The translations under genes and the position numbers were made by a program. Below the pieces are notes generated by a model. That model did not search any database. It had not been told where the DNA came from and saw nothing but the letters and a program-made list of their open reading frames with translations. 64,000 bases of DNA from Stratiolaelaps scimitus (Eukaryota; Arthropoda; Arachnida; Mesostigmata; Laelapidae), in NCBI GenBank assembly GCA_019614645.1, contig JABWDB010000009.1, positions 9,405,501 to 9,469,500 of the forward strand, in the 5' to 3' direction. Positions 1-13,200 of the stretch are shown here, piece by piece (the first letter of the stretch is position 1; each line of letters opens with the position of its first letter).

Positions 1-2881
1 AAAGTGGCCGCAAACCTTGCGCCTTGAATGGCCAAGCGAGTTCTTTATACCGTCCACGGTAACACGAGTATGAGTATCCGAGAAAAGGCCTGTGGCCCAT
101 CCTCTCCCAATGTTGATCCCGGCTCCCTTTAAAAAGGGCTACCATTCACTACTAAATTGTTTGCTGTATCGCTGACGATGTACCTTCCTACGAATTCGCC
201 TATGTGTCCAGTGCTTTACCGGTGTAGATGAGATAGATTGGTACTGACATTTCCCTTGAATACTTGAATATGTTTCAATAATAGAAATACTCATCAGGGA
301 ATATGACAACTTAGCTACTTACAGCTTCGAGAACAGTGTGATTCCATTCTTCTTGGGGGGGGGGGGTCTCCCAGGCCAGGAGTTTGAGGGTGCTCCAACT
401 TGAGCTTCAGTTCATGAGACGTGTTATGGCTGCCGTTCGAAGCGGACAGAGGCTGCCTAACGGTTACATGGCCTGTTTTGCAGCGGCGAGCTTGTACCGC
501 CTCTGAGAGGTAGGTAGTAGATACATATACGTATATATTTAGGTTCGGCTCGGACGGATATCAACCTTAATAACGCGTGTGAAGAATAGATTCGAGGTTA
601 TGATGATAATATTATACGATACAACTGGGTATTACACCATGATGAATGGTCACATTAGTATACAGACACGCGGGTCTAAATGAAGCGTACAAAGCCGCCG
701 GACGATATGAACGGCGCCCATTGGCTTCTAGCACAGTACAGCAAGGCTGGCTATCCCGGCGTCAAAGGCACAGGCTCCTGTGGTGAACCGCCTGCAGTGT
801 CCGTCGAGCCGTTGCAGCATCGAACGTGACGTATTGCACTGCAGTTGCACTGGAGGTGGCAATAAGCAAAGGATTGAAAAACACGCTTAGCCCCGTTACC
901 ACCGCCGCGAGGGCGGAGGCGGGGGTCGTCGTTTGAGTAACACAGCAATTAAACTAGTCTATTGTTTAATAATTGCAGAAGCCGGCCACTTTTTGTTCAC
1001 CGATTCCAGTGTCGCCGCGAGGTCACACTCGTGGCCTTGAACGTATAATCGTTAGCCTGTGGTTGTGCTACACAACGCAGTGAAAATATACGAATATTAT
1101 CTAGTCATTTTTGGCCTGCAACATATTAATTGCAAATTACGATTTGTTATAGGCACTTGATTAACGGGTGCAGAACAATTGGACCAAATATCTATATTAT
1201 ATATTCAGTATTATATTGTATTTTGCTAAATGATGCGCGTTGTTTTATTTTTACTTGTCAGTTTGCCGATTCCCATCGATCTTTGTTGTGCGGCATTGTG
1301 TGTTCATAAATAATCTTGAACGAATCTTGACGGAGTCGTCACACCGGTTGGATCTCAAGCTAGCCTTGTGGCTAATGTACGACTCCATGTTACGTTTTGT
1401 AGCCCGTAATTGTCTATGCAATCGTGGTGTACGTGAGCCTAATTGCAGAAAAGGTAATCAGTCGTTTTTGTCTAATGGTCCCAGCTGAGTCTGAGGGATG
1501 CCCTGTTGTTGATATTTTTGTGGTGTGTTTTTTTTCTCCTATCAAATATATTAATTTGATGATATGACAAATATTATAAAAGAAGAGTTCGGTGGAATTT
1601 AGTCAGATTGTGCCACGGCTTCAATTTATCAATATGGATGTGCGTACGACTACGGGCGTTTGTACAGAGCTTCCGCCTGAAATCACCCTCTCAGAATACT
1701 CTCATTAACCTAATATGATTTTGTATGTCGCGCCGTGAGACACCGAGACCACGGTGGTCATATCTCAGTCTGACTGACATATTCTAACTGGATCTAACTT
1801 CAATAAAAAGATGCGTATATCATATAGTACATTATAAATGCTATAGATACAGCGTGTTCGGCCGAATTGAGCCCGCCGGCCGGCCGGGTTCTCGCTATGT
1901 GATTCTTTCAGTTTAAGGTACTCTTTACAGCTAATGCTCGAGTAGACCAATGATATATCATCTCGGATAATAATATAATACAAAAAAAATACCAACCTAT
2001 CTGAAAAATCGACTCTAACGTGATTGTTGTTACATTAAGCTGAATGTGTCCATCACAATATTTGTCGCATAGGGTTTTTAGGGATTAAAATAATGTTGCT
2101 GTTCACACCGATTTCGTTATTTAGTGAAACTAACTAAGATTAAGTTCATTTGTTTCAAAGTGGACCTTCGCTGTAGTTAACGGAATCAACGTCACACACT
2201 TCGAATTTGCGTTTTTTTTTTTTTTCATATCAACGTTATTGGTTCAAATGTGACCGTATTTAGGTTCGCGGTGTAATGAAATGTGTAATGAGCTACAATT
2301 AGCTAATTAATATATTTTTTTAGCTACGTCCCCTAGAGATTTATGCAGGTCCATCAGACAGATGGGCATATCGCAGTATCACATAAACTTCCCTCATAGT
2401 CTAACGTTCAAACCAAATCAAGCCACAGCTCATACTGCTGTCTTCTAATAGCTATACGAAGCAGACAACTAAACCTCTATTAGGTTAATACAGACTGCGT
2501 GTGCACCACTGTGTAACAATGCAATGAACTTCAACATATGGCATTCGTGTGGCAGCCGCCGCCGCCGCAGCCATGAAGAGAAGCTACCCTAATCATAAAA
2601 AAGTTAGACTTCTCCCTCGTCCTTGCCGCTGTTAAAGGAGTTGCTTATATACGGCCCCACGCTATTGCTCATAGGAGCGGATGTCTGTTGTCCTGCGCGC
2701 AGGGTCGAGGCGTAGTAGAAGGAAGAGGAGGACCAGACGCGGCCCTTGCAGCAGCGGGTGCAGCTAGCGTTGTGAAATTCGAGACCTTACATCTGAACCA
2801 AAACCCATTAGAGCTTTGGAGGAACGACAGAGAGGAGAAGGCAACTTCAAACGACGAAAATCGATTCGTTGCCAGACATAT

Positions 2882-2921
2882 AACACACACACACACAGAG
2901 ACACACGCACGCACATGCACA
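2882..2921. repeat. (CA)n-type microsatellite
   Basis: A run of AC/CA dinucleotides with GA and GC interruptions. It generates spurious Thr/His-rich and Cys/Val-rich open frames on the two strands, which are not reported as genes. Confidence 0.85.
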
Positions 2922-3859
2922 CGGTGTCATTATGCTTCATGTGAACTAAATCGCTTTGAGCCAGCATAAGAACCTAGCTAATATCAACTTCGTTGCTTTG
3001 GTTAGAGGCAGAACGAGCTTTGAAATGTGGCATTGGCCCTTGTTGGCCACAGCGCCGATATGGGACATTGTTACTTCGAGCAGCAGCCTATTGTCGCCAT
3101 GGCCTCTAACAGCAACAGCACGTGGCGTATGGTTCAACATATTATGTCGGATAGCTGCATAGCTATATTCGATCGGTACCGGATATGTATAATGGATTTA
3201 TCCAGAGCATTTTGTGGCGGGCCAATTAGGTCGAAAGCGTGCATCTATAAGCCTCCCGGTCAGCTAGGAGAGATTAGTCATCCTCGCGAGATTCAGTCTC
3301 TCACCTGAGCAAATGAGTTCACTAGCGGAGTGAAGAAGGCCGCTAAAATGTATAAATATTCGTGTTTAAAAAAATATATATATTATATACCACGTGTATT
3401 CTTAAACTTTTTTGTGTGATAATCGGGTAGTTATAAACATTTTGCTGTAATTTAATATTATGGGCTTCCGCACGGGATAACGTTAAGAGGAGACTCCTGT
3501 TTTTGTCCATCCTGTGGTACATGCAACTGTTACTGCGGCTTTTATGGTCATGTTATTGTCATGCTGTGTTACTTAAATATACTTGAATCCTTCTCGAGAA
3601 CTTAATCATTGTGAAACTACCCTTCCGAAAATAAACGGTGATTTTATATGATCTAATATCTGATATACGGCGAGGACGGTATATATATGACACCTCAATT
3701 ATAAATCTAATATCAACCGAGGTATTTACACGCCTGTGCAAGCATATGCCGTTTGCAATTGTTGATAGATTCGAGTCTGATTACATCTAGCGCGAGGTTT
3801 CTATGAGGCGTTTCTCGAATGAACTTTCTTGACAAAAAAAACACCTGAATCTGTCTAAT

Positions 3860-3909
3860 CTGTGCACCTTCACCTCAAACGTCAAACCATTTGAGGGGAA
3901 GGTGCACAG
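3860..3909. repeat. Imperfect inverted repeat (hairpin)
   Basis: Two 20-nt arms (3860-3879 and 3890-3909) are reverse complements with one mismatch, separated by a 10-nt loop. The arms include GTGCACCTTC and GAAGGTGCAC. No terminal duplication or flanking gene explains it. It is short for a microRNA precursor and could be the relic of a small inverted-repeat element. Confidence 0.6.
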
Positions 3910-4744
3910 CCACCTGAGCTCCTTGGATCGTCTTGGCTTGTATACAGCTTGGGTTCAATTGCTGTCGGAGGCTTTGGAGAATTTTTGGATTTCTTAAATA
4001 CCTCTCCCTATAATCAGTCGATTCTTGCCAGATACGACAAGGTTCGTAATTTTATCTTAATAAACTTGCCAACCACAAGATCGTGGGTGGTCAACAAAAA
4101 AAGAAAGAAAAAATACGACACGGTTCAGTGTTTATCCAATCTCACTCGAAACAAACGATGTCAAAGAAATAAGCTTGTTTCGCATTCAATCTAACGGCCA
4201 AGTACATTACCATTCGAGATAGCGAACTCTGTTAAAGGCAGCCCGCCCCTTTTGGCCTCTCTCCTCCGCAGTGATTTATGTGTCCCGCAAGAAACCGTTG
4301 CGCCTGTCTGGGATGTGGTCAGATGTGGGCCCGAACGAAAATAGAACGCTCGGCGCGCTGTTGTGATGTGTAATCGACCAGCCACCGCTTGGTATTCCGC
4401 TAACGAGAACGGAACATTCTGATGTATCACGAATAACGTTCTGCCCATCATCATAGTTTCTTGCATTGGCTGATACTATGCCGTTACTGTAAGCGCTAAC
4501 GGCTGGTCTTCGCATTCGAGGAAGGGACATCGAGTGGATGTAGAGGCAGCTCAAATTCGTCAACTTTATTCACTCTTGCGTTTTGTTTTGTAATTGTGCT
4601 TGCGGCGTACATGATTTGAGTGGTGGCTAGAGAGGTGACAAGACGTGTCGCGGACAACCAGACTCTGTGTATGTCTCTATAACCGTGTGTGAGAATCTTG
4701 GTAACAAACTCTCAAGCTACGCGAAGTTTCCAGACCTAGGAACA

Positions 4745-5489
4745 ATGGAGTTCTCCAACCCTTTAGCACCGGCAGGTCATGCGGCCGTGCCTGAGTAAGT
4801 ATTGACTAAGTGAAGATTACATCTAAATGTATTTGTTACGTTTCCTATGCTTCTCGTAATGGTACACAACCCCCGTGGGTTAAGATATCGCCTTACGAAA
4901 TGACGAATTGTCTATCAAATATGGATTGTCGATAGGCTACACATTTTCATTCATCCGTATGGAAAAATTCTTTTTTCTACCCACCGGTAATAGTGCCAGC
5001 CACCAGAGTATGTACACATCACCACTACGTACGATGCCCAAACCAATCGAATTCCAAACGTCAATATATAGTCAACAGTACGCGTGAACTGTGCGCACAT
5101 GGAGCGTTAGCATACTATACATATATATATTTCTATCTCATTATTATAGTTGTTATTATCATAGCTATATTTATTTTCTCTATTCCGCAGCACACCGACA
5201 CGGAACATGACGAATGCCGACTTCCGTAAACTGATGATGACACCTAGAGCCAGTGGTCCCGCTGGTGGGAGCGCTGCCCCAGCAGCCGGAGGAAGATCGG
5301 AGCGCGTTTCCGCGCCTGGATCAATGGGACCTCCGCCACCAAAGGGCGCAGCCACCCCCGCGACGCCATCGCACAGCATCACCGAAAGGAAGAAGAAAAA
5401 ACAATACTATGCGAGCTTGCGTAAAGCTGAGGTTCGAACATATCTCCTTCTCCGACCTATATCCATATGCATATCTAGCCGTTTACACA

Positions 5490-5520
<31 letters not shown>

Positions 5521-6736
5521 GCTTTACCAAGATTTGTTTAAATTTCACTGGGCTAAATCGCGGAATCCAATCCACCTGCTAAGAACCTTATTGCTGTATT
5601 CCCAAGTTCGAGTCCCTTGGAGGAGATATCCCATCGAAATTGATGGCGCGTATTGTATTCTTTCTAGATATATATTGACATTGGTCTAGCGTGTACTGGA
5701 AGACTAACAAACAAATGTTTCGGCTTTTTCTTATTGTGCCCTCTACAGGATGACAAATTGGCTGAATTGGCTGCTCGCTATAGGGATCGTGCTAAAGAGA
5801 GACGAGAGGGTGCGACAACCGAGGCTGTTCCTACCGATGAATCGATCTCGGCCACTGCCGCAGGATATCACGCGGTTGCTCCTGACCTTAAATCGTCAGT
5901 AGTCATTTGTTAGGAGTACACCATCTCTGATCGAATTCTATACGATTTGGGGCGGCGTTTCGTTTGAGGTTAACAAGCAATTGTAGCGATAATTCAAACT
6001 GAACCGATCAAATAACCATCAGGGTCTATAAGGTGAAAACTTTCTTCACCGTTGACAGTGGGATGATCACTGACGATCAGTCAAAACGTAGTCAGTGTAA
6101 CGTCAATTTCTCCTTGTTGCTTCTTGCGTCTTTTCAGAAATTTGAATGCAGCGGAGCGTCGTAAGCAGCTGATTCAGGAATCCAAATTCTTGGGTGGTGA
6201 TATAGAGCATACCCATCTTGTGAAGGGTCTCGATTACGCCCTACTACAGAAAGTTCGAAGTGAAATCGAGGTCAAAGAAAAAGAGGTAAATTTAGTATTT
6301 TAATACAACAACGACATCATCATCATCATCGAAGAAAGAGCTTAAACAGCAATAGTTAAACAGTGGCCACTTAGGACGACTTGAGTTACATATAATCGAT
6401 TAACTGTGTGTGATGAATTATGAGTGAATAACTTCTGTCCCATTCGTTCTGCGGCGTATTCAGGAAAACGAATTTGAGGAGGCGCTCCGAGTAAAGCAGG
6501 AAGAGAAACAGAGACAGGACAAGCGAGCGAAAGAGGAAGTTGAAGAACAAACCAAGCTGATGTTTAGGACTGCCATGGGTAAACAAACAGCTTTCTAATG
6601 AACACTTCTGGTAAAACGTCGATATTGGCGTACATTTAGACTATCGTGCATACCTCATGTCAATCAACTAAAATTATTGTGCAAAAAAAATAGTTAGTGG
6701 TCCACTACGGAGACCTGGATCGAGTTGCTGTTGCCT

Positions 6737-6773
<37 letters not shown>

Positions 6774-9700
6774 GTTATAAAATCATATGTACTAATCGAT
6801 ATGTCCAATTTCGACAAATCTCTCTCTCTGGTGTGCTCATTTCAGCAAAAAATATCAACCGCCTACTGTTTTCACAGAAGTCGGCACGCGTCGAACGTAA
6901 CGAATTGTTTCTTCCCCACCGAATGGCGTATGTCATGGAATTGGACGAGGTATATACATCTGAATTATTATGATAGTGAAAATAGGCTAGGTTTTAGGTC
7001 AGCAATAGGTTTGCTCTTATCATTGTAGTATTGACATACTGATGGCGAGCGCCTACAGTGCACTTGAAACTTTTCTTTGTCTGGTTTCAACTACGTTATT
7101 CTGCTAGCACTGGCGTCATCGTCATCAGTGTAAGCTCCTCTTTTGTAATTATTTTTTTAATATTTCACATATAATTTTTTTGCGCTTTACTCTTTTTTAA
7201 AGTGAATTACACATCTAATTTTTTTTATATCTATTTCATTTAAAAATGAAAACAATTCACATTTATAAATGTTTTGTTGTATCTTTATTGCTATTCAGCT
7301 TGTTTTTGTATTCGCCCCTGTGCTCCAACTCCATACACGTTTATAATGGACTGCCCCTGAACCCAAACCCGCCTATTTTTTATATTCGTACTCTCAGACA
7401 TAAGTAACATAGCATATTATTACTTACTATCAGCAGCTTTTTCGGTTTTGTTATTGGGTTGTCATCATTACACTTCGGCATATTCGTTTTGGTGTCTGCG
7501 CCGCGGCCAGCCCGATTGAAATATAATAGTACTATAATGTTCTTTTAATCATGGGCAGGCGCGAATACATGTCTAGATATGATGACACTGACTGACACGC
7601 CGACGTGTCCGTCCCTTTCAAAATGGTCTCACGGATAAATTAATAATAATATAATCATGTCTACGTCTGTACCTCTTCCAGGCGGAAGGCGACATCCCAA
7701 CGGCGCTAATCCGCAGTAAACAGGATTGCCCACAGATGGCTCTCGCATCTGCCACACTTACCACAAATGATATCGTTATCAACAAGCTCACCCAGATTTT
7801 AGGATATCTCAGGTGGGTGGCAGGTTGTGTGCGTTCTCCCTCTCTCGTGTTCTTTCTATATATACGTAATCAACGAAGACAGCTCGGAACTGCTGGAACA
7901 ATTAGACGTGCAAGAGTCCCGCTATTAGGTTTTGAAATCTGAAAAACGACCATCATTTGCTATTCTTGTGTGCAGTAATTAGATCGTAGTTAATTTGAAT
8001 ACTGGTGTAGGGTGCGGTGTCGCAGGAGCGCTGGTGAACACATTGTCTATCTCTATGTACATTAAGATATGAGGCCTATTACGAATGTACAAGAACTCAG
8101 AATTTCAGAGGGGATATTCGCGAATATTAACAGTGAATTACAATGACTACTATATGACTATTTGATTGTGCGCTTAACTGTGTGGTAACTATTCCCACGG
8201 TACACATTTAGGTCCGGCCTGAGTATTCGTAAGGGCAAGAAACGCGGCGGCGCCGACAAAGGAGCAGGAGATAATGACCCTAAAGCAAAGGGAAGTGACG
8301 GACAACGAAACCTCGCCGCGCCTCGCGACGATGTCACCATCTTCGACGATGCCGGCGAATATCGGCCACAGCGAGAGTCTGGCGGAGCTTCAAGGAGGGG
8401 CCGGCGAGATTCACCAAGTCGAGACACTTCGCCTACGAATCAGAAAGACGGCCGGGATCGACTCCGGTAAGGCGGTTGACCTATCCTCACTCTGTAGTTA
8501 TTATGGTTCAGTGGTTTCACACATCTATCGGCAATAGCTTCTCTCATCTGTGGAGCCCGGTTCGCTTTGTGGCGATTGCGAAAAGATCATTATAAGCTAT
8601 AGGAAAGCTTATTCAGACCCATCTTTCTCTCGCCTTCGCTAAAATATCTCTGTGTGGAGCACAGCTCCATCTGCAAGATAGTGACCCCGGATATGCTTAG
8701 CAATCCCGGAACTATTCGTTTCCCTTGCTGCTGCTATCGTCGAACTCTGAGAACTAGCTGCTTTGAACCGTCACGTTGAGATCATAGCATAGGACGGAGA
8801 ATTCTAAACGCTGTCAAAATTTTGTTTTTTGAAGTTGAAATTTTTGAAAGACAGTGCGGAAAAGCAGTAGAAGTATGAAGAAGTGCTCTTCAAACTTGAA
8901 GAAACATACGTGGTTCTATTTGCTCTTCTTTTCTTTGATTTCTCCCCATCAAGGGATCACCGCGGTGAACGTGGAGCAGAGCGGGGTGACAAAGAAGGCA
9001 AGCGACCCGGAGCGTCGCAGTACTTTACGTCGTCTACCGATGACCTTGACAACGAGAAAACGTTCGACTCAGCGCAATCAGACGCGCTTCTCAGAACTGC
9101 TCTCAAGGCTACTCAGGAGCAAGCTGCTGACGTGAGCAGGGATAGCAAGGAAACGGGAGGCCGATTTAAGGACAAGTTAGCCAGACTTACCCAACAAGGT
9201 GAGTTGATGGGAAATTACATGCTAGCAATTCAACTGTCTCTTTTACATTTAGGTTAGGAAAATATCTTTGTAACGAGACGTACGTTATGCGGTTCCCTTA
9301 GCCTCACCTTCACCATTCTAGAAGAGCGGCTTTGCCGCCCAAACCACGAAGCCTGTGGCGTTTCGCTATTGTCATTTGAGTCATTCCAGCATGGCATGAC
9401 TCCCTCACGAAAAATGCACATTTCGGAGGTGCAGCGACGAAACTGTGCTTTCCACGTGCCATTTGCCGAGGTCGATATTTGTTGTGTTGTTATTTCCTGT
9501 CATTGACTGTCTTGCGTTGCAGAGGATTACTACAGTGAGTGCTATCCCGGGATGCCGGAGAACGATGATGCCGTTGCTGACTCGGACGAGGAAGAAGACC
9601 TGAGTAAAATGGACAATGGCAAGCGGAAGGGTCCTCTGAACCGGTGGGTAATCTACTGCTGGGCGCGCTCTATCAATTATTGCGCTCAGCAAGGCAACTT

Positions 9701-10282
9701 AGAGCGAGCACTATGACAAATGACGGCGCAAATATCCGTACATACAGTAAGCGACTGCCTGCTTGTTGTCTTCTACAGATGGGACTTCGAGTCGCAAGAG
9801 GAGTACGCAGCCTACATGGACCGCAAAGAAGCTTTGCCTAAAGCCGCTTTCCAGTATGGCGTCAAAATGGCTGAAGGCCGCAAAACGAAAGGCGCTGGAA
9901 ACAAGGGTCCTGCTGGACCTCAGGCCCAACAGATGCAGGGACAGAGAAAGGTAGGAAGTCATGTGATCTATGAGTATTGGGTTCAATTGACGTCCACGTA
10001 AATACTAACGTCACAGGGGACCTTTTCTTCACCGTCCCCAGGCTTTGCTGTGACTATTCCTGCTGCGTACGTTACGTAAGCAATAATACCTATCTTGAGC
10101 AAATATTCGTTACAAGACCATCGTAACAACTATGAATTAGTGAGTAAATATTTTTTATTGCTTGACAGGATAAGATGAAGCTCGACCGCGAGTTGCAACA
10201 AATTAACCAGATTTTGGCCAAGAGACGAGCTGGAGAAGGTGGCGGAGCTAATAAAGGGAAACATGCCCGTTACGATGACTAA
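4745..10282 (+). CDS. IK: IK / Protein Red homologue, spliceosome component (12 exons)
   Basis: Exons: 4745-4794, 5191-5431, 5749-5894, 6138-6285, 6464-6578, 6846-6949, 7682-7812, 8212-8466, 8954-9198, 9523-9643, 9779-9950, 10169-10282. They join in phase to 1842 nt (613 aa plus stop). RED/IK is a nuclear protein of the spliceosomal B complex needed for pre-mRNA splicing and mitotic fidelity. Visible family blocks: FSNPLAP (residues 3-9), DFRKLMMTPR (27-36), a KKKKQYYASLR stretch, RDRAKERREG, IQESKFLGGDIEHTHLVKGL (exon 4), ERNELFLPHRMAYV (exon 6), LTTNDIVINKLTQIL (exon 7), the acidic DSDEEEDLSKMD (exon 10) and KEALPKAAFQYGVKM (exon 11). The start is chosen because exon 1 carries the conserved N-terminal SNPLAP block. 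The N-terminus has a Gly/Ala/Pro-rich insert in exon 2, and the Arg-Glu/Arg-Asp repeat that names RED is much reduced. One donor (exon 2, GTTCGA) is poor. Confidence 0.95.
5490..5520. repeat. (TA)n microsatellite in IK intron 2
   Basis: Alternating TA interrupted by one CA, shortly after the exon 2 donor of IK. It is intronic. Confidence 0.9.
6739..6771. repeat. (AT)n microsatellite in IK intron 5
   Basis: About 16 uninterrupted AT units, intronic, between the exon 5 donor and the exon 6 acceptor of IK. Confidence 0.95.
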
Positions 10283-13200
10283 GGATGCCCAGGATCGTTG
10301 CGCAAATGACGTGCGGAGAGCAGCAGCAGAGCCATACGCAAGTCGAACAAATGCTAAAGTTGGAGCATCCCGTGTCGAATGCAATCTGTATGCTGCAACT
10401 TGTAATATTGTGGCACATCTACACGGTGCCAATGAGTATGAAATTGAACGTTGTATATATGGGGGTTTATTATATAAGCAACTGGTTGGCACAGTCGGGA
10501 GAGGAATAATCCGCACCTGATGTAATTAATTCGGATATATTGTACATTTAAGTTTCTCATATGAATCCTATGGTGGTGATTCGATCAACTGTTCGTTCCT
10601 CAGCGAGTGTTCTAAGCTACGTAATTAACATCGTTCGAAATTATTGTTTTTTCCCTAGACCTATTTCCTACCCTGTTATAGCGTATCACAAATTAGCAAA
10701 CCCACGTGGAGTTGACACGTGATATATCTCTCTTCATATATATATATATATAAATATATATATATTACATTATAATTCTTGTTTAAAAGAATACATAGTC
10801 ATATGGTCGAGCTAGTAGTAGAGAAGACATTCAGTACAAGTATATACAAACAACTTCATTGTCAAGAATGATCGTTGCACGAGGGCGAACACTGTCAGCA
10901 AAGCAATCCTCACATTAGATTAAATGGCGCATATCAAAGACGCTTTGCTTCATAGACCTTGCTTAAGTCCTCCCATCTGACTGTACGAAGCTTGAATCAT
11001 TCATTGTCCCGTGGAGGCAACGAACATGTTGAGATATTATTATAAACATTAGTTGTCGTAAACCAAACGCGACAGCGGTTACATGGAGGCGATTTAAGCT
11101 GTTTCGGCCCAATGTTATTGTACTACGGAGTTAAGCTTCGTTCGGCCCATCGAAGAGAATTTGCTGACGCACTTCTTTGCGGTCATTGACATTACGTATG
11201 AGCATATTATAGCTATTTGTGAGAACAAATCATCCTTTGTATGTTGTGGCGGCGTACGCGGGCATGTTGATTAGTCAATATAATGAACATTATTGGAAAA
11301 TAAACAGCATCAGCCTTCTCGCGCAACTGATTCATCGGTTAGTCTTCCCCTGCTTGGTTTGTGTCTCAACTTACCGTAGGTAGGATTTATTCCCCGCAAG
11401 AGGACTCATGTGTTTTCGTTTTCCACGATTTTGATCAAATCATCTTTGGCTGCTCTGTCCGATCCGTTCTAATGTTCTACGGTCCTAATCACTGTCATAA
11501 CCTTCTGTGGTCGATCGCACACTCCTCATTGATCATTTCGTTTGTCTGCCCTGATATGTAAGCCATCACTGATCTGCTGCATACATAAGATATAACCTAT
11601 GTAGGTCATTGGAAGGTGGACAAAGCCAAACAGTCCAGAATGGCAACACACCCTTGCCAACTAGCTACTTTGTGGTTTCCGAAGGGTAAGTTGCATTCTT
11701 CCAGGTTAAGAACGACGAAGATGTCAGACCAATCTGTTCGATCTCGATGCTAATGCATTATCGATATCGGCCGATCTCCTAACATAATCCGGCGGTGTAA
11801 CAAATTAGTATGGATTTAATGTATTTTCGCATAACCGAACAAAATAGCCTAGATACGTGCGGACAATAATGCGACTGGTGTACACGTGGTGGGTAATTAC
11901 TACGGATGTAAAAACGTACCCGAATCAGTTTGACGCATAACGCAAGTATCAGTCATGTGATGTCTAGCCGCAATTAAATGGTGTCGCAATTGTACCGGCA
12001 ATGATCGGGGCCACTCAAATTATAGAGTAGTGCGTTTGATCCATTTTGAAAATTAGGGAAATATCGATATCGCAAGGCAGGTTTTTTCTTCTTTTTTTTT
12101 GTTGCAAAACGTCAATTGTGTAAGAAAAGTGTCGATAACCTTCTACGACGTTCATTTTATCAGAGATACGTTAACAGGTACAACACCGATAAGAAGGGCC
12201 GTTAGATCATAACGAATACGAAACGGCCCCGAATGATTAGCAACATGGTGTTGTACCGTTGACCGAAACCTATAAAAACGCTCCTGTATCCTACGTTCTT
12301 CTAATTGTTGATCCCAGATCATTTCCTTTGCCGTTGTCGAAATACACCTGAGAAATCTATAATACACGAGCCGGCCAGCGACTACGAGTTGCGGACGTAC
12401 GAACTCCGCATCTCCGCGGTTTAATATAAGGGGGCGTTTCCATGGAACAGCATCAGGGTCTTATCTGTCTGTAGTTTTACGGGTAGCAAGTAACACGCTT
12501 AAGACACTCCGCTTAAGACTGGCGTCATAGGTGGTGGACTAATCCATCGCTGAACCACAACCGCAGCTGAACCGAGTGTGTCTCTGCGGGATTAGTAAAG
12601 CGGGTAGCTCGCCTATGCAAGAGGAAGACCAGGCCGGGCACCCAGGAGCGCCCAGTCGCGTGTCAGTTCTTAATAGTGCCTGATAGAGTTTCAGCCGACT
12701 CAGACCTCTGAGCATCGATTTGCGCTGATTGGACTGAACGCAATGGGACCGTTCTCCTAGCACCGTGTGCACCTTTGGCCCATTTCACATCTTAGTGCAA
12801 ATGTAGATTCCCAGTAGAATCAAATGTGAGGTTACAACCAGAAAACAACAACTCCCACTTAAATAAAGGGTGACACCATTTGGCTCTTTGGAGTGCAATA
12901 TCGATGGGATATTCATTAGCCTTTGTTCCACACTGTAGACCTTCGTGTCACCGCACTGTAAGCCGATTTTCGTTCTCGCCTCCAGTAATATCCATGGCGC
13001 ACACCAGGTAAACCACCAGTCACGCTAGCAGATAGTGCGATTTTATCGTTTCTTGATAGAATCAATAAAATGTTCCCGTTGCCTTGAACATTTGCAACAC
13101 CTCATCACTATTGATGCGATGCTCATGAACGCCAAGAGTATGATATTAATGGTGCAAAAAAGACAGCACTGTAGCCCGAGGAGGAACAAGCTTTCAGGTG

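Larger units (their letters stand above)
1..4744. other. No supported gene; 5' flank of IK
   Basis: I see no coding region here that I can support. The open frames are short, overlap on both strands and show no recognisable protein family or consistent splice context. The stretch contains a run of 12 G at 355-366, an A/C-rich simple repeat near 2882-2921 and an imperfect hairpin at 3860-3909. The last few hundred bases before 4745 must hold the promoter and 5' untranslated region of the IK gene, but I cannot place a transcription start from sequence alone. Confidence 0.6.

Noticed and set aside
5697..5717. Segment starting like miR-7
   Set aside because: Only the first ten bases agree, the rest does not, and no hairpin partner is nearby.
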